Shown piece by piece: positions 36,098-47,836 of a stretch of DNA of 64,000 nucleotides; the first letter of the stretch is position 1, and each line of letters opens with the position of its first letter. The translations under genes and the position numbers were made by a program. The notes under the pieces were generated by a model that saw only the letters and a program-made list of their open reading frames with translations, was not told where the DNA came from and searched no databases. The DNA is from an uncultured Bacteroides sp. GTDB taxonomy: Bacteria > Bacteroidota > Bacteroidia > Bacteroidales > Bacteroidaceae. The stretch spans positions 1 through 64,000 of the forward strand of contig USEY01000001.1 in NCBI GenBank assembly GCA_900553815.1, read 5' to 3'.

Positions 36098-37270
36098 TTA
36101 CAGCGCCAGCCTGTAGATTTCTGCCGTATCTTGGCGGGTCAATTTCACATAGTTGCCCAGCAGTTCGCCCTTGTTGCGGTGCAGGCTGTTGACCAACAGG
36201 TCGATATCAGGCTCGGGTATGCCCAGTTCGCGGAAGGTGATGGGCAGCTCCAGCGAAGAGAAGAAACGGCGCAGACGGCGGATTCCTTCGAGAGCTACGG
36301 CCTCGGGATTGCCTTCGGCAGGCACGTCCCACACACGTACGGCAAACTGTACGAGCTTGGGCAGATTGTGAGTCGTCATCCACGTCAGCCAGGCCGGGAA
36401 AATGACCGAAAGGCCGGCACCGTGGGCTACGCCGTAGACAGCACTCACCTCGTGCTCCAAGGCATGCGACGACCAGTCTTCCTCGCGGCCAACACCACAA
36501 ATGTCATTGTGAGCCACCATGCCGGCCCACATCAGATTGGCACGTGCACCGTAGTCCTGCGGATTCTTCATGGCCTTAGGAGCCTCTTCTATAATGGCCT
36601 TCAGCACACCTTCGCTGATGCGGTCGGTCAGCTCCACGTCGGGAGTATTGCTGAAGTAGCGCTCCATGATGTGAGCCATCATGTCGGCTGCGCCACAGGC
36701 CGTCTGGAAAGGCGGCAGCGTATAAGTCAATTCGGGATTCATGATGGAGAAGACCGGGCGAAGCAGGCCGGGGACCTTGATGCCCAGCTTTTGCAGGGTA
36801 GCCTCCTTGGTAATGACGGCATTTCCCGAGCCTTCACTGCCGGCAGCAGGTATGGTCAGCACCACGGCCACCTTGAGGGCAGCCTCTACTTTGGCTTTGC
36901 CTTCAAAGAAATCCCAGAAATCACCGCTGTAGGGCACTCCGGCGGCAATAGCCTTGGCGGTATCTATCACCGAGCCACCACCCACGGCCAGCAACAGGTC
37001 TATGTTCTCCTTCTTTGCCAGTTCTATTCCCTGATAAACTTTTCCATCGGTAGGATTGGGCTGTACGCCACCCAGCTCGCACCACGAAAGTCCGGCCTTG
37101 TCAAGCGAAGCTTTTACGCGGTCGAGCAGGCCACTGCGCTGTGCCGAACCACCGCCATAGACTATCATTACCTTACGTGCACCATACTTCTGCGACAGCT
37201 CACCGACCTGTCCTTCCGTATCCTTGCCAAACACAAACTCTGTAGGGCTGTAAAAAACGAAATTATTCAT
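36098..37270 (-). CDS. iron-containing alcohol dehydrogenase
   Basis: The 390-aa enzyme reduces an aldehyde to an alcohol with NAD(P)H. The dinucleotide site is GGGSVIDTAKAIAAG (about 97-111), and the iron ligands lie in the family positions (D in GAADMMAH, H in SSHALEHEV and AHGAGLSV). The closest relatives by motif are the YqhD/butanol dehydrogenases. No dedicated pathway is adjacent, so the substrate is open. The DUF6078 gene follows. Confidence 0.92.
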   Translation of the reverse strand: MNNFVFYSPTEFVFGKDTEGQVGELSQKYGARKVMIVYGGGSAQRSGLLDRVKASLDKAGLSWCELGGVQPNPTDGKVYQGIELAKKENIDLLLAVGGGSVIDTAKAIAAGVPYSGDFWDFFEGKAKVEAALKVAVVLTIPAAGSEGSGNAVITKEATLQKLGIKVPGLLRPVFSIMNPELTYTLPPFQTACGAADMMAHIMERYFSNTPDVELTDRISEGVLKAIIEEAPKAMKNPQDYGARANLMWAGMVAHNDICGVGREEDWSSHALEHEVSAVYGVAHGAGLSVIFPAWLTWMTTHNLPKLVQFAVRVWDVPAEGNPEAVALEGIRRLRRFFSSLELPITFRELGIPEPDIDLLVNSLHRNKGELLGNYVKLTRQDTAEIYRLAL

Positions 37271-37456
37271 ATTGTCACCTTTCTATGATTTTAATTTGGA
37301 CAAATGTACATAATTTGCTTTCAACAAGTACATAACCAGGCAACAAAAATACCTTAAATTACAACATGAAGCCACTACTCTTCACCTGTCCAAACATTAC
37401 ATACAATACACCTATATATTCAGAACTCAAACTATCAGCATATTAAAACATTTAAC

Positions 37457-37464
37457 TATCTTTG
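37457..37464 (+). promoter_or_regulatory. -7 box of the beta-galactosidase gene
   Basis: TATCTTTG matches TAnnTTTG. It places the transcript start near 37470, between the box and the chosen ATG at 37536. No clear -33 box. Confidence 0.55.
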
Positions 37465-37481
37465 TTGCCATCCAACATTAA

Positions 37482-40886
<3,405 letters not shown>

Positions 40887-40920
40887 AGGCAGCTGAAGCG
40901 TAGAAATACGCAGACTAAAT

Positions 40921-41006
40921 AACACGAGCTTTGCAACCAGACTCTGTACAAACTGCGTTAGTTAGCAGTCACATACAACAGTCAACAGGTTGGCAAAGCT
41001 CGTGTT
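40921..41006 (+). terminator. terminator after the beta-galactosidase gene
   Basis: A long stem pairs 40921-40938 with 40988-41006 (one bulge) around a loop that has its own hairpin (actgc/gcagt); T-rich sequence follows at 41010-41016. It lies 34 nt past the stop. Confidence 0.75.
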
Positions 41007-41146
41007 ACATATTTTTTCTATACACATTCACAGAACACAGAACAACCGAAATGAAACAGACATAACTTCATAGAAATTTCCTATTCTGAAGAAAAAGAAC
41101 AGGACTACAGATAATCCCCTACCCAACCGATTCAACAAGGAACCAT

Positions 41147-41409
41147 GATAGCAGTAGACACTTTACGCGATAGCAGTGGACTGCCAACCTGATAGTAGTA
41201 AACTACTAACGCGATAGTAGTGGACTACTAATATGTTGGTAGTGGACTGATATCATCCATACTTACGGCTGCATCGACTTACACATACGGCTGCATTGGC
41301 TAACAGATGCGGCTGCATTATCCCACACTGCCGTATCTGTTTTCGCAAAGTCCCTGTTTAGTTCTCTAAAGTCCATAGTTAGCGTGCTCAAATCCCTGTT
41401 TGGTAGTAG
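41147..41409. repeat. compound tandem array, 22- and 21-bp periods
   Basis: Three subarrays follow each other. Five 22-nt units with a tagTAGTggACTActa-like palindrome start at 41147, 41169, 41191, 41213 and 41235. Three 22-nt units with acggctgcat follow (41265, 41287, 41309). Three 21-nt units with tccctgttt or tccatagtt follow (41351, 41372, 41393). Sequences differ between subarrays; the period is kept. Confidence 0.85.
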
Positions 41410-41890
41410 TGAAAAAAGGGGGGGAACGGGAGTAAAGTGTATTAGTGAAACATGACAGTCACCATGACCGGTATTTTCCGATTTGATACGTGAACTATAT
41501 GAAACGGCATAATAGTGTATACTTCATCGTGCTGAATATCCTTTTTCCCGTTTGAAGTTTCACGCCTTCACGATGAAATTTAATCGTTTGACATATAAAT
41601 AAATACGGTGAAAGATTAGTCTTGAGCTATCCTTCACGCTGCAGGCTACGCCAATCGAAACCAAATAGATTTTCTGTCTACAACTTTCACCGCAACCCTC
41701 TCGTTTCCAGCGCCTAATGGTGAAACTTCACCCTGATAACTCTTTCTCACCTTGTGAAGCCTCATTTCCTTTCACCTTTCAAGTCTCCCGAGATTCATAA
41801 TAAAATCCTCCAGATATTGCACGCAGAACTTCCATGCGAAGACGACACCTTAGCCGCATCGTGTTTTGCCAGCCATCCTTGATGTCTCAT

Positions 41891-41933
41891 AAAAAAGAAG
41901 GCTGCCTCAAATATACTTTGAAGCAGCCCCTTT
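41891..41933 (-). terminator. terminator after galK
   Basis: On the minus strand a stem (41900-41911 with 41917-41928, one mismatch) is followed by a long T-run. It lies about 35 nt past the galK stop. Confidence 0.85.
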
Positions 41934-41966
41934 TCCAATTAAATTATGCTATTCTAGGCAATAGTT

Positions 41967-43121
41967 TTATTCAAGACGACGTGCACCATCACTGATGACA
42001 ACATCGTAAATCTTAGGACTTCTGCCAAATTTGTTCTTGAATTCTTCTTTTACTTTTTCAATGAAAGTAGAATAGAGTTCGTCTTTTACCAGGTTGATGG
42101 TGCAGCCGCCGAAACCACCGCCCATAACGCGTGAACCGGTAACACCGCAGTCGAATGCAAGGTCGTTGAGGAAGTCGAGTTCTTCACAGCTAACTTCATA
42201 GAGCTTGCTCATGCCATGGTGAGTCTCATACATCTTCTGACCTACGGTTTCATAATCACCTTTTTCCAGAGCGTCGCAAACATCAAGTACACGCTGGATT
42301 TCTTCAATGACATATTCAGCACGTTTGTAGTCTTCTTCACTTACTTCAGCCTTCACCTCAGCCAACATTTCCATGTTGCAGTCACGCAGGAACTCTACAT
42401 GAGGATGTCTCTTCTGAACAGCAGCTACTACTGCTTCGCAGCTCTGACGACGCTTGTTGTAGGCAGACGAAGCCAATTCGTGCTTTACTACCGAGTCAAC
42501 CAAAACCAAACGGTAGCCGCGTGGTTCGAACGGGAAATATTGATACTCCAATGAACGGCAGTCAAGACGGATAAGATTATCCTTCTTACCAAATACAGAA
42601 GCAAACTGGTCCATGATGCCACAGTTCACACCGCAATAGTTGTGCTCAGTAGCCTGACCTACTTTTGCCAGCTCGAATTTGTCAATCTTATTGTCGCCAA
42701 ACAGGTCGTTCAATGCGTAAGCGTATGTACTTTCCAAAGCGGCAGATGAAGACATTCCTGCACCAAGGGGCACATCGCCTGCGAAAGCTGTATTGAAGCC
42801 TTTCACTTCTACACCTCGCTTAATCATTTCGCGGCACACACCGAAAATATATCTTGCCCAGCTGGCTCTTGGAGCATCTTCTTCTTTCAGACCAAACTCT
42901 ACATAGTCTTTCAAATCGATAGAATATGCTTTAACGATATCTGTACCATTGGGTTTTATTTCGGCAATCATTCCTTTGTCTATTGCTCCGGGGAAAACGA
43001 AACCGCCGTTATAGTCGGTATGTTCGCCAATGAGGTTGATACGTCCGGGAGATGCATAGACAGCTCCGGTTGTTCCGTCAAAGTGCTTGATGAAACGGCT
43101 TCTTACGTGTTCTATGTCCAT
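41967..43121 (-). CDS. galK: galactokinase
   Basis: The 384-aa GHMP kinase makes galactose 1-phosphate. The galactokinase signature RINLIGEHTDYNGG (about 27-40), the ATP loop PLGAGMSSSAALE (about 117-129) and the C-terminal GGGFGGCTI (about 337-345) are all present. Length is normal. It is the last gene of galM - transporter - galK. No galT or galE is in the window. Confidence 0.97.
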   Translation of the reverse strand: MDIEHVRSRFIKHFDGTTGAVYASPGRINLIGEHTDYNGGFVFPGAIDKGMIAEIKPNGTDIVKAYSIDLKDYVEFGLKEEDAPRASWARYIFGVCREMIKRGVEVKGFNTAFAGDVPLGAGMSSSAALESTYAYALNDLFGDNKIDKFELAKVGQATEHNYCGVNCGIMDQFASVFGKKDNLIRLDCRSLEYQYFPFEPRGYRLVLVDSVVKHELASSAYNKRRQSCEAVVAAVQKRHPHVEFLRDCNMEMLAEVKAEVSEEDYKRAEYVIEEIQRVLDVCDALEKGDYETVGQKMYETHHGMSKLYEVSCEELDFLNDLAFDCGVTGSRVMGGGFGGCTINLVKDELYSTFIEKVKEEFKNKFGRSPKIYDVVISDGARRLE

Positions 43122-43184
43122 GATAATTAGTTTTTAATAAGGTGAATAAATCAAATTACCTATTATTTATATCTTGCTGATATA

Positions 43185-44459
43185 TCAATCAACAGGAATA
43201 TCTGTATTAACATTCTTGCTTCCTATGATAGCATAGTAGAGCAGGTAAGCCAGAGCGGCAATAATTACCCAGTAGCTCGGCATGAAACCGGCAACGTCGG
43301 CAACATAGTTCTGAATCAACGGCAAGAAACCTCCACCGCAAACCATCACCATGAAAATACCTGTACCAGCTTCTGTATATTTACCCAAGCCTTCTACGGC
43401 AAGGTTGAAGATTCCTCCCCACATGATAGAAGTACACAGACCTACCAATACAAGCAGCAAGGCATTAACAGGTACCTCGGCCATGCCAAATGTAAGGTCA
43501 GACTTGAATACCGGCATATTGACCAACGTGGTAGTAGGCAACAAGATAGCAGAAAGTACAAGGATAATACCCAGACCAGAAGCGAAAGTAAGCATTGTCT
43601 TGCTGGAAACCTTGGCACCGATGGATGCGCCACAGAAACGACCTACCAGCATCAGGAACCAATAAGTACCTGTTACCAAACCTGCTTCTGCTGCCGAACC
43701 GGCAAAACCATTGGGGTCAGTGAGGAACAAGTTGAGTGTACCCGGGATACCTACTTCAATACCTACATATACAAAGATACCAATAGTACCCAATACGAAG
43801 TGGCGGAAAGCCCAAGGACTGTGTTCGTATTTTACAGTTGCATTGGATTTCTCAACATGCGGTTCCGGAATCTGTACAAAGAACAATACGATACCTACTA
43901 CTGCGAAGATACCCATAGCAATGAACAATACGGGATTCACGTCGGTGATAGCAGTGTTCTTGGTCACTTCACCTACCAGGATACCTACCAATACCGGTAC
44001 AAGGGTACCCATCAATGAGTTGAAAGAACCACCAATCTGAATCAGCTGGTTACCTTTCTTTCCACCACCACCAAGGGTGTTCAACATAGGATTAACCACC
44101 GTGTTGAGCATACACATGGAGAAACCAGAAATGAATGCACCGGTCAAATATACACCAAAGCTTTCGGCTACACCAGAAAGATATTGAACAAGTACACCCG
44201 TAAAGCCAATCACGATAGCAATGAGTGCCGTATTCTTATAGCCAATCTTTTTCAGCATCATGCCGGCCGGTATTCCCATAAAGGCATAAGCGATGAAGTT
44301 GGCAAAGTTTCCGAGCATACCCATAAAGTTGGATGCCTGGAACTGTCCCTTTACGACAACTCCCATCGGTGCAGCCAAATTTGTAACGAATGAAATCATA
44401 CCGAACAGCAAAATCATCATGATGATCGGCAGTGCGTAATTCTTTTTTTGTTGTGTCAT
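43185..44459 (-). CDS. MFS sugar transporter (glucose/galactose type)
   Basis: The 424-aa inner-membrane carrier has about twelve hydrophobic helices in two halves separated by a charged loop (about 195-215, HVEKSNATVKYEHS). The family is the FucP-like proton-linked sugar transporters. Placed between galM and galK, galactose or glucose uptake is likely. It starts 46 nt after galM and ends 63 nt before galK. Confidence 0.9.
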   Translation of the reverse strand: MTQQKKNYALPIIMMILLFGMISFVTNLAAPMGVVVKGQFQASNFMGMLGNFANFIAYAFMGIPAGMMLKKIGYKNTALIAIVIGFTGVLVQYLSGVAESFGVYLTGAFISGFSMCMLNTVVNPMLNTLGGGGKKGNQLIQIGGSFNSLMGTLVPVLVGILVGEVTKNTAITDVNPVLFIAMGIFAVVGIVLFFVQIPEPHVEKSNATVKYEHSPWAFRHFVLGTIGIFVYVGIEVGIPGTLNLFLTDPNGFAGSAAEAGLVTGTYWFLMLVGRFCGASIGAKVSSKTMLTFASGLGIILVLSAILLPTTTLVNMPVFKSDLTFGMAEVPVNALLLVLVGLCTSIMWGGIFNLAVEGLGKYTEAGTGIFMVMVCGGGFLPLIQNYVADVAGFMPSYWVIIAALAYLLYYAIIGSKNVNTDIPVD

Positions 44460-44505
44460 GGTTTTTTGATAAATGAGTTTATAATAAGATTAGTTTTTTC
44501 TTTTG

Positions 44506-45603
44506 TTAATCCTTCACGCCGAACTTATAGATGGTTAATTGTTGATATTCATCACCCGGCAACAAAACGGCCGAGGGGAAATGAGATTTATTGGGAGTGT
44601 CGGGGAAACACTGTGCTTCAAAACATACCGCGCTGCGTGCCGGGAATGTGGCACCTTTGGCACCGGCAAAGCCGTTCAGCCAGTTTCCGGTATAAAGTTG
44701 CATGCCGTTCTCTGTAGTATACACCTCCATCGTACGTCCGCTTTCCGGTTCATAGCAGGTAGCCGCAAGGCTTAACTCACCATTTTCTGTTTTATTCAAG
44801 ACATAACAATGGTCATAACCAGCTCCATTTTTCAATTGCTGGAAAGGTTCATCAATGCGTTCACCGATGGTATGTGGAGTACGGAAATCCATTGGAGTAC
44901 CTTCTACTTTCAGAATTTCGCCGGTAGGAATTGACACTTCGTCAATGGGCACGTAGAAATCTGCGTTTATTGTCAGGATATTATTAAATACGGTAGGAGT
45001 AGGATTGGCAATGCCTGCCAAATTGAAGAATCCATGATTAGTAAGATTTATCACAGTAGCCTTGTCGGTAGTAGCCCTGTATTCTATACAAAGAGCATTG
45101 GTTTCGTTTTCCAGCCGGTAAGTCATTTCCACTTCTACCTTGCCGGGGAATCCCTCTTCACCATCTGCCGAAGTATAATTGAAAATAACCGTTGTTTCAT
45201 CTGGCTGAACTGCATCCCACACACGAGTGTGGAAACCAGTAGGACCACCGTGCAGTGAATTTGGGCCGTTGTTTATTGTAAGCTGGTGTTCCTCACCATA
45301 CAAGGTAAATTTGCCTTTGGCTATACGGTTGCCATAACGGCCGATTGTAGTGCTGAGAAACGGTTCCGGGCTATTGATTACATGGTCTATACTGTCATGC
45401 CCCAATATCACGTTAGCATATTTCCCTTCTCTGTCAGGGACCATAATCGAAAGAATGGCACAACCGTAGTTAGTCACGGCAACTTCCATTCCCAAACTGT
45501 TTTTCAAAATAAAAAGAGCTGTCTCTTTATGGTTTATTTCCTTTCTGAAATCCTCAGAAGCCAAGCCAGACAGATTGCTACCGTTGGAGCAGGTGTTTAT
45601 CAT
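44506..45603 (-). CDS. galM: aldose 1-epimerase
   Basis: The 365-aa mutarotase interconverts alpha and beta hexose anomers. Conserved residues are seen in NGPNSLHGGPTGFHTRVW (about 111-128, with the substrate His), NLTNHGFFNLAG (second His, about 185) and the C-terminal catalytic Glu in the FEAQCFPD stretch (about 335). No signal peptide is seen. It is the first gene of the galactose unit and is divergent from manA. Confidence 0.94.
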   Translation of the reverse strand: MINTCSNGSNLSGLASEDFRKEINHKETALFILKNSLGMEVAVTNYGCAILSIMVPDREGKYANVILGHDSIDHVINSPEPFLSTTIGRYGNRIAKGKFTLYGEEHQLTINNGPNSLHGGPTGFHTRVWDAVQPDETTVIFNYTSADGEEGFPGKVEVEMTYRLENETNALCIEYRATTDKATVINLTNHGFFNLAGIANPTPTVFNNILTINADFYVPIDEVSIPTGEILKVEGTPMDFRTPHTIGERIDEPFQQLKNGAGYDHCYVLNKTENGELSLAATCYEPESGRTMEVYTTENGMQLYTGNWLNGFAGAKGATFPARSAVCFEAQCFPDTPNKSHFPSAVLLPGDEYQQLTIYKFGVKD

Positions 45604-45631
45604 GTTTTTATGGTATTATTAAATTTTCTTG

Positions 45632-45663
45632 CAAATAAAGAGATTTTCTTTTGTATCCCCAAG
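45632..45663 (-). promoter_or_regulatory. promoter of the galactose operon
   Basis: The -7 box TTTATTTG (7/8 match, 45632-45639) and a CTTG -33-like box (45660-45663) are 20 nt apart, ahead of galM. Confidence 0.5.
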
Positions 45664-45739
45664 TAAAAGCAATGAAATGTGGAGAACTTTTTAGGAAAGT
45701 TTAGCTTTTAAAGATTGTAATGCAATTTGATATTTTTTG

Positions 45740-45747
45740 TATGTTTG
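45740..45747 (+). promoter_or_regulatory. -7 box of manA
   Basis: TATGTTTG is a perfect match 46 nt before the manA ATG; a TTG lies 22 nt upstream. It is back to back with the galactose operon promoter. Confidence 0.6.
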
Positions 45748-45793
45748 CCGCCATAATCTTAAAAAGTCACACTAAATTTGATTTCTAATCTAA

Positions 45794-46765
45794 ATGTATC
45801 CGCTGAAATTTGAGCCTATTCTGAAGCAAACGCTTTGGGGAGGCGACAGGATTATCCCTTTCAAACATTTGAATGACACATTGCCCAACGTGGGCGAAAG
45901 CTGGGAAGTATCGGCTGTTGAAGGTAGCGAGTCTATCGTTGCAAACGGACCGGACAAAGGTTTCACCTTGCCCGAAATGGTAAGGAAATACAAAGAAGAA
46001 CTGATGGGAGAAGCCAATTACGCACGCTTCGGAAACAAATTTCCACTGCTCATCAAATTTATCGATGCCAAACTTGACCTATCTATCCAAGTACATCCTG
46101 ACGACACACTGGCTAAGAAACGCCATAACTGCTTTGGCAAGAACGAGATGTGGTACGTAGTAGATGCTGACAAAGGCGCCAAGCTGATATCTGGTTTCTC
46201 CGAACAAATAACACCCAAAGAATACAAAGAACGAGTACATAACGGTACATTTGCCGAAGTGCTGCAAACATGCGAAATCAAGCCAGGTGATGTATTCTAT
46301 GTACCGGCCGGACGTGTGCACGGTATTGGAGCAGGTGCCTTTGTAGCCGAAATACAGCAGACTTCTGACATCACTTACCGCATTTTTGATTACAACCGAA
46401 AAGACAAAGACGGAAAAATGCGTGAACTGCACACCAGCCAGGCTATTGATGCCATCAATTTTGCTGATGTACAGGAAGACTTCCGTACCAACTATGACGC
46501 TGTACAGAATGAACCCGTAGAAATTGTGGCAAGTCCTTACTTCACAACTTCAGTCTATGACATGACGGAAGAAATCACTTGCGACTACTCTGAACTCGAT
46601 TCATTTGTTATCCTGATTTGCGTGGAAGGTGAATGCCGCATCATAGACGATGAAAAAAATGAACTGACAGTCAGAGCCGGTGAAACCGTGTTGCTGCCTG
46701 CTGCCACACAAGAGCTCGCCATCATTCCGCAAGAAAAGGTGAAACTGCTTGAAACATACGTATAA
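45794..46765 (+). CDS. manA: mannose-6-phosphate isomerase, type I
   Basis: The 323-aa cupin enzyme interconverts mannose 6-phosphate and fructose 6-phosphate. Zn-binding residues are seen in QVHPDD (about 96-101) and in EMWYVVDADKGAKL (about 117), and PAGRVHGIGAG (about 173-183) carries another His. Only the shorter bacterial form is present. It is transcribed alone, diverging from galM. Confidence 0.93.
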   Translation: MYPLKFEPILKQTLWGGDRIIPFKHLNDTLPNVGESWEVSAVEGSESIVANGPDKGFTLPEMVRKYKEELMGEANYARFGNKFPLLIKFIDAKLDLSIQVHPDDTLAKKRHNCFGKNEMWYVVDADKGAKLISGFSEQITPKEYKERVHNGTFAEVLQTCEIKPGDVFYVPAGRVHGIGAGAFVAEIQQTSDITYRIFDYNRKDKDGKMRELHTSQAIDAINFADVQEDFRTNYDAVQNEPVEIVASPYFTTSVYDMTEEITCDYSELDSFVILICVEGECRIIDDEKNELTVRAGETVLLPAATQELAIIPQEKVKLLETYV

Positions 46766-46800
46766 ACAGTTTCCTCAACCGCATAAACAAAACCCATATA

Positions 46801-46868
46801 CAGGCGATGCCGGAATTGACAGGCATATTATTTCATAAGAATATGCCTTATCTTCCCTGCATCGCCTG
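46801..46868 (+). terminator. nested hairpin after manA
   Basis: An outer 10-bp stem (46801-46810 with 46859-46868) encloses an inner 9-bp stem (46821-46829 with 46840-46848). A T-rich tail is short. It lies 36 nt past the manA stop. Confidence 0.65.
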
Positions 46869-46946
46869 CTTGTTCTCTGACTAAGGCAGATAAATCCCCA
46901 GCTGTCACAGCCAGGCACAAAGAAATATTTATCTCACCAACGAATC

Positions 46947-47687
46947 ATGATTCTCTATTTCTCTGGTACAGGCAATTCTGCTTGGGTAGCTCACCTACTA
47001 GCCGAAGCTACCAACGATACGCCCATCGACATAGCCACCCACATCCGACATAACACAGTGCCAAAAGGTATTGAAAAAGCGACCTGCGTAGGCATCGTTT
47101 TTCCAATCCATTCATGGTACGCTCCACGCCCGGTTGTACATTTTCTAAAGAAACTTCCTGTATCATCCACAGCCTATCGCTACGCCGTGTGTACTTGTGG
47201 TGACGATGCAGGAAAGGCTATCAACCGACTGAAGCGACATTTCAAACTCAATGCGGCCTGGAGTGTACAAATGCCCAATACCTACATACCCATGTTCGAA
47301 CTTGATGATAATGAAACAGCTCGTGCCAAGGTGACTGATACGCAAAACCGGATAAGCCAAATAGCAAACGACATATTAAGCAAAAAGACGATATGGCAGG
47401 TAAAAGAAGGCGCTTGGCCACGACTAAAGACCTATGTTGTCAATCCTCTGTTCGTACATTTCTGCATCCGCACCAAGCCCTTTCATACTGACGAAGGCTG
47501 CATTTCATGCGGCTTATGTGTATCAGCCTGTCCACTGGGTAATATCCGCCTGCAAAACGGACATCCCCAATGGGGAACAGAATGTGTTCATTGCATGGCC
47601 TGCCTGCACGCCTGCCCACGCAGTGTCATCCAATACGGACATTCTACACAAAAACGTGGTCGATACAGCCTAAAAGATTTTCTCTAA
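46947..47687 (+). CDS. EFR1-type flavodoxin-ferredoxin fusion
   Basis: The 246-aa protein has an N-terminal flavodoxin-like FMN loop (FSGTGNSAWVA, about 5-15) and a C-terminal two-cluster ferredoxin: C-x2-C-x2-C-x3-C in CISCGLCVSACP (about 190) and CVHCMACLHACP (about 214). Such EFR1 proteins transfer electrons, partner unknown. It is a single gene ended by a good hairpin. No oxidoreductase is adjacent. Confidence 0.9.
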   Translation: MILYFSGTGNSAWVAHLLAEATNDTPIDIATHIRHNTVPKGIEKATCVGIVFPIHSWYAPRPVVHFLKKLPVSSTAYRYAVCTCGDDAGKAINRLKRHFKLNAAWSVQMPNTYIPMFELDDNETARAKVTDTQNRISQIANDILSKKTIWQVKEGAWPRLKTYVVNPLFVHFCIRTKPFHTDEGCISCGLCVSACPLGNIRLQNGHPQWGTECVHCMACLHACPRSVIQYGHSTQKRGRYSLKDFL

Positions 47688-47778
47688 GCAACCTGCCATT
47701 TAGGAGCTATAAAGATGTTATCTTTACCCTGCTGGATGACATTTTTGAGAAAAAGATTGGTGGATGAAAAACAAAAAA

Positions 47779-47809
47779 GAGCGGATATACCTTAATTAGC
47801 TATCCGCTC
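47779..47809. terminator. bidirectional terminator
   Basis: A 9-bp stem pairs 47779-47787 with 47801-47809 between A- and T-tracts. It serves the convergent EFR1 and DUF349 genes. Confidence 0.85.
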
Positions 47810-47836
47810 CTTTTATATTATATCTGGTAAATAAGA

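Larger units (their letters stand above)
40887..41966. other. 1.1-kb gene-free region
   Basis: No coding sequence is visible. It contains the GH2 terminator, a compound tandem array (41147-41409), a stretch with many gtgaa/ttcac words (about 41440-41780) and the galK terminator (41891-41933). Confidence 0.65.

Noticed and set aside
36131..37288. 385-codon frame opposite the alcohol dehydrogenase
   Set aside because: Shadow of a conserved gene; no family features, His/Gln-rich as expected for reversed codons.
41147..41409. CRISPR array
   Set aside because: Units are contiguous and degenerate with no constant repeat separated by unique spacers, and no cas genes are in the window.
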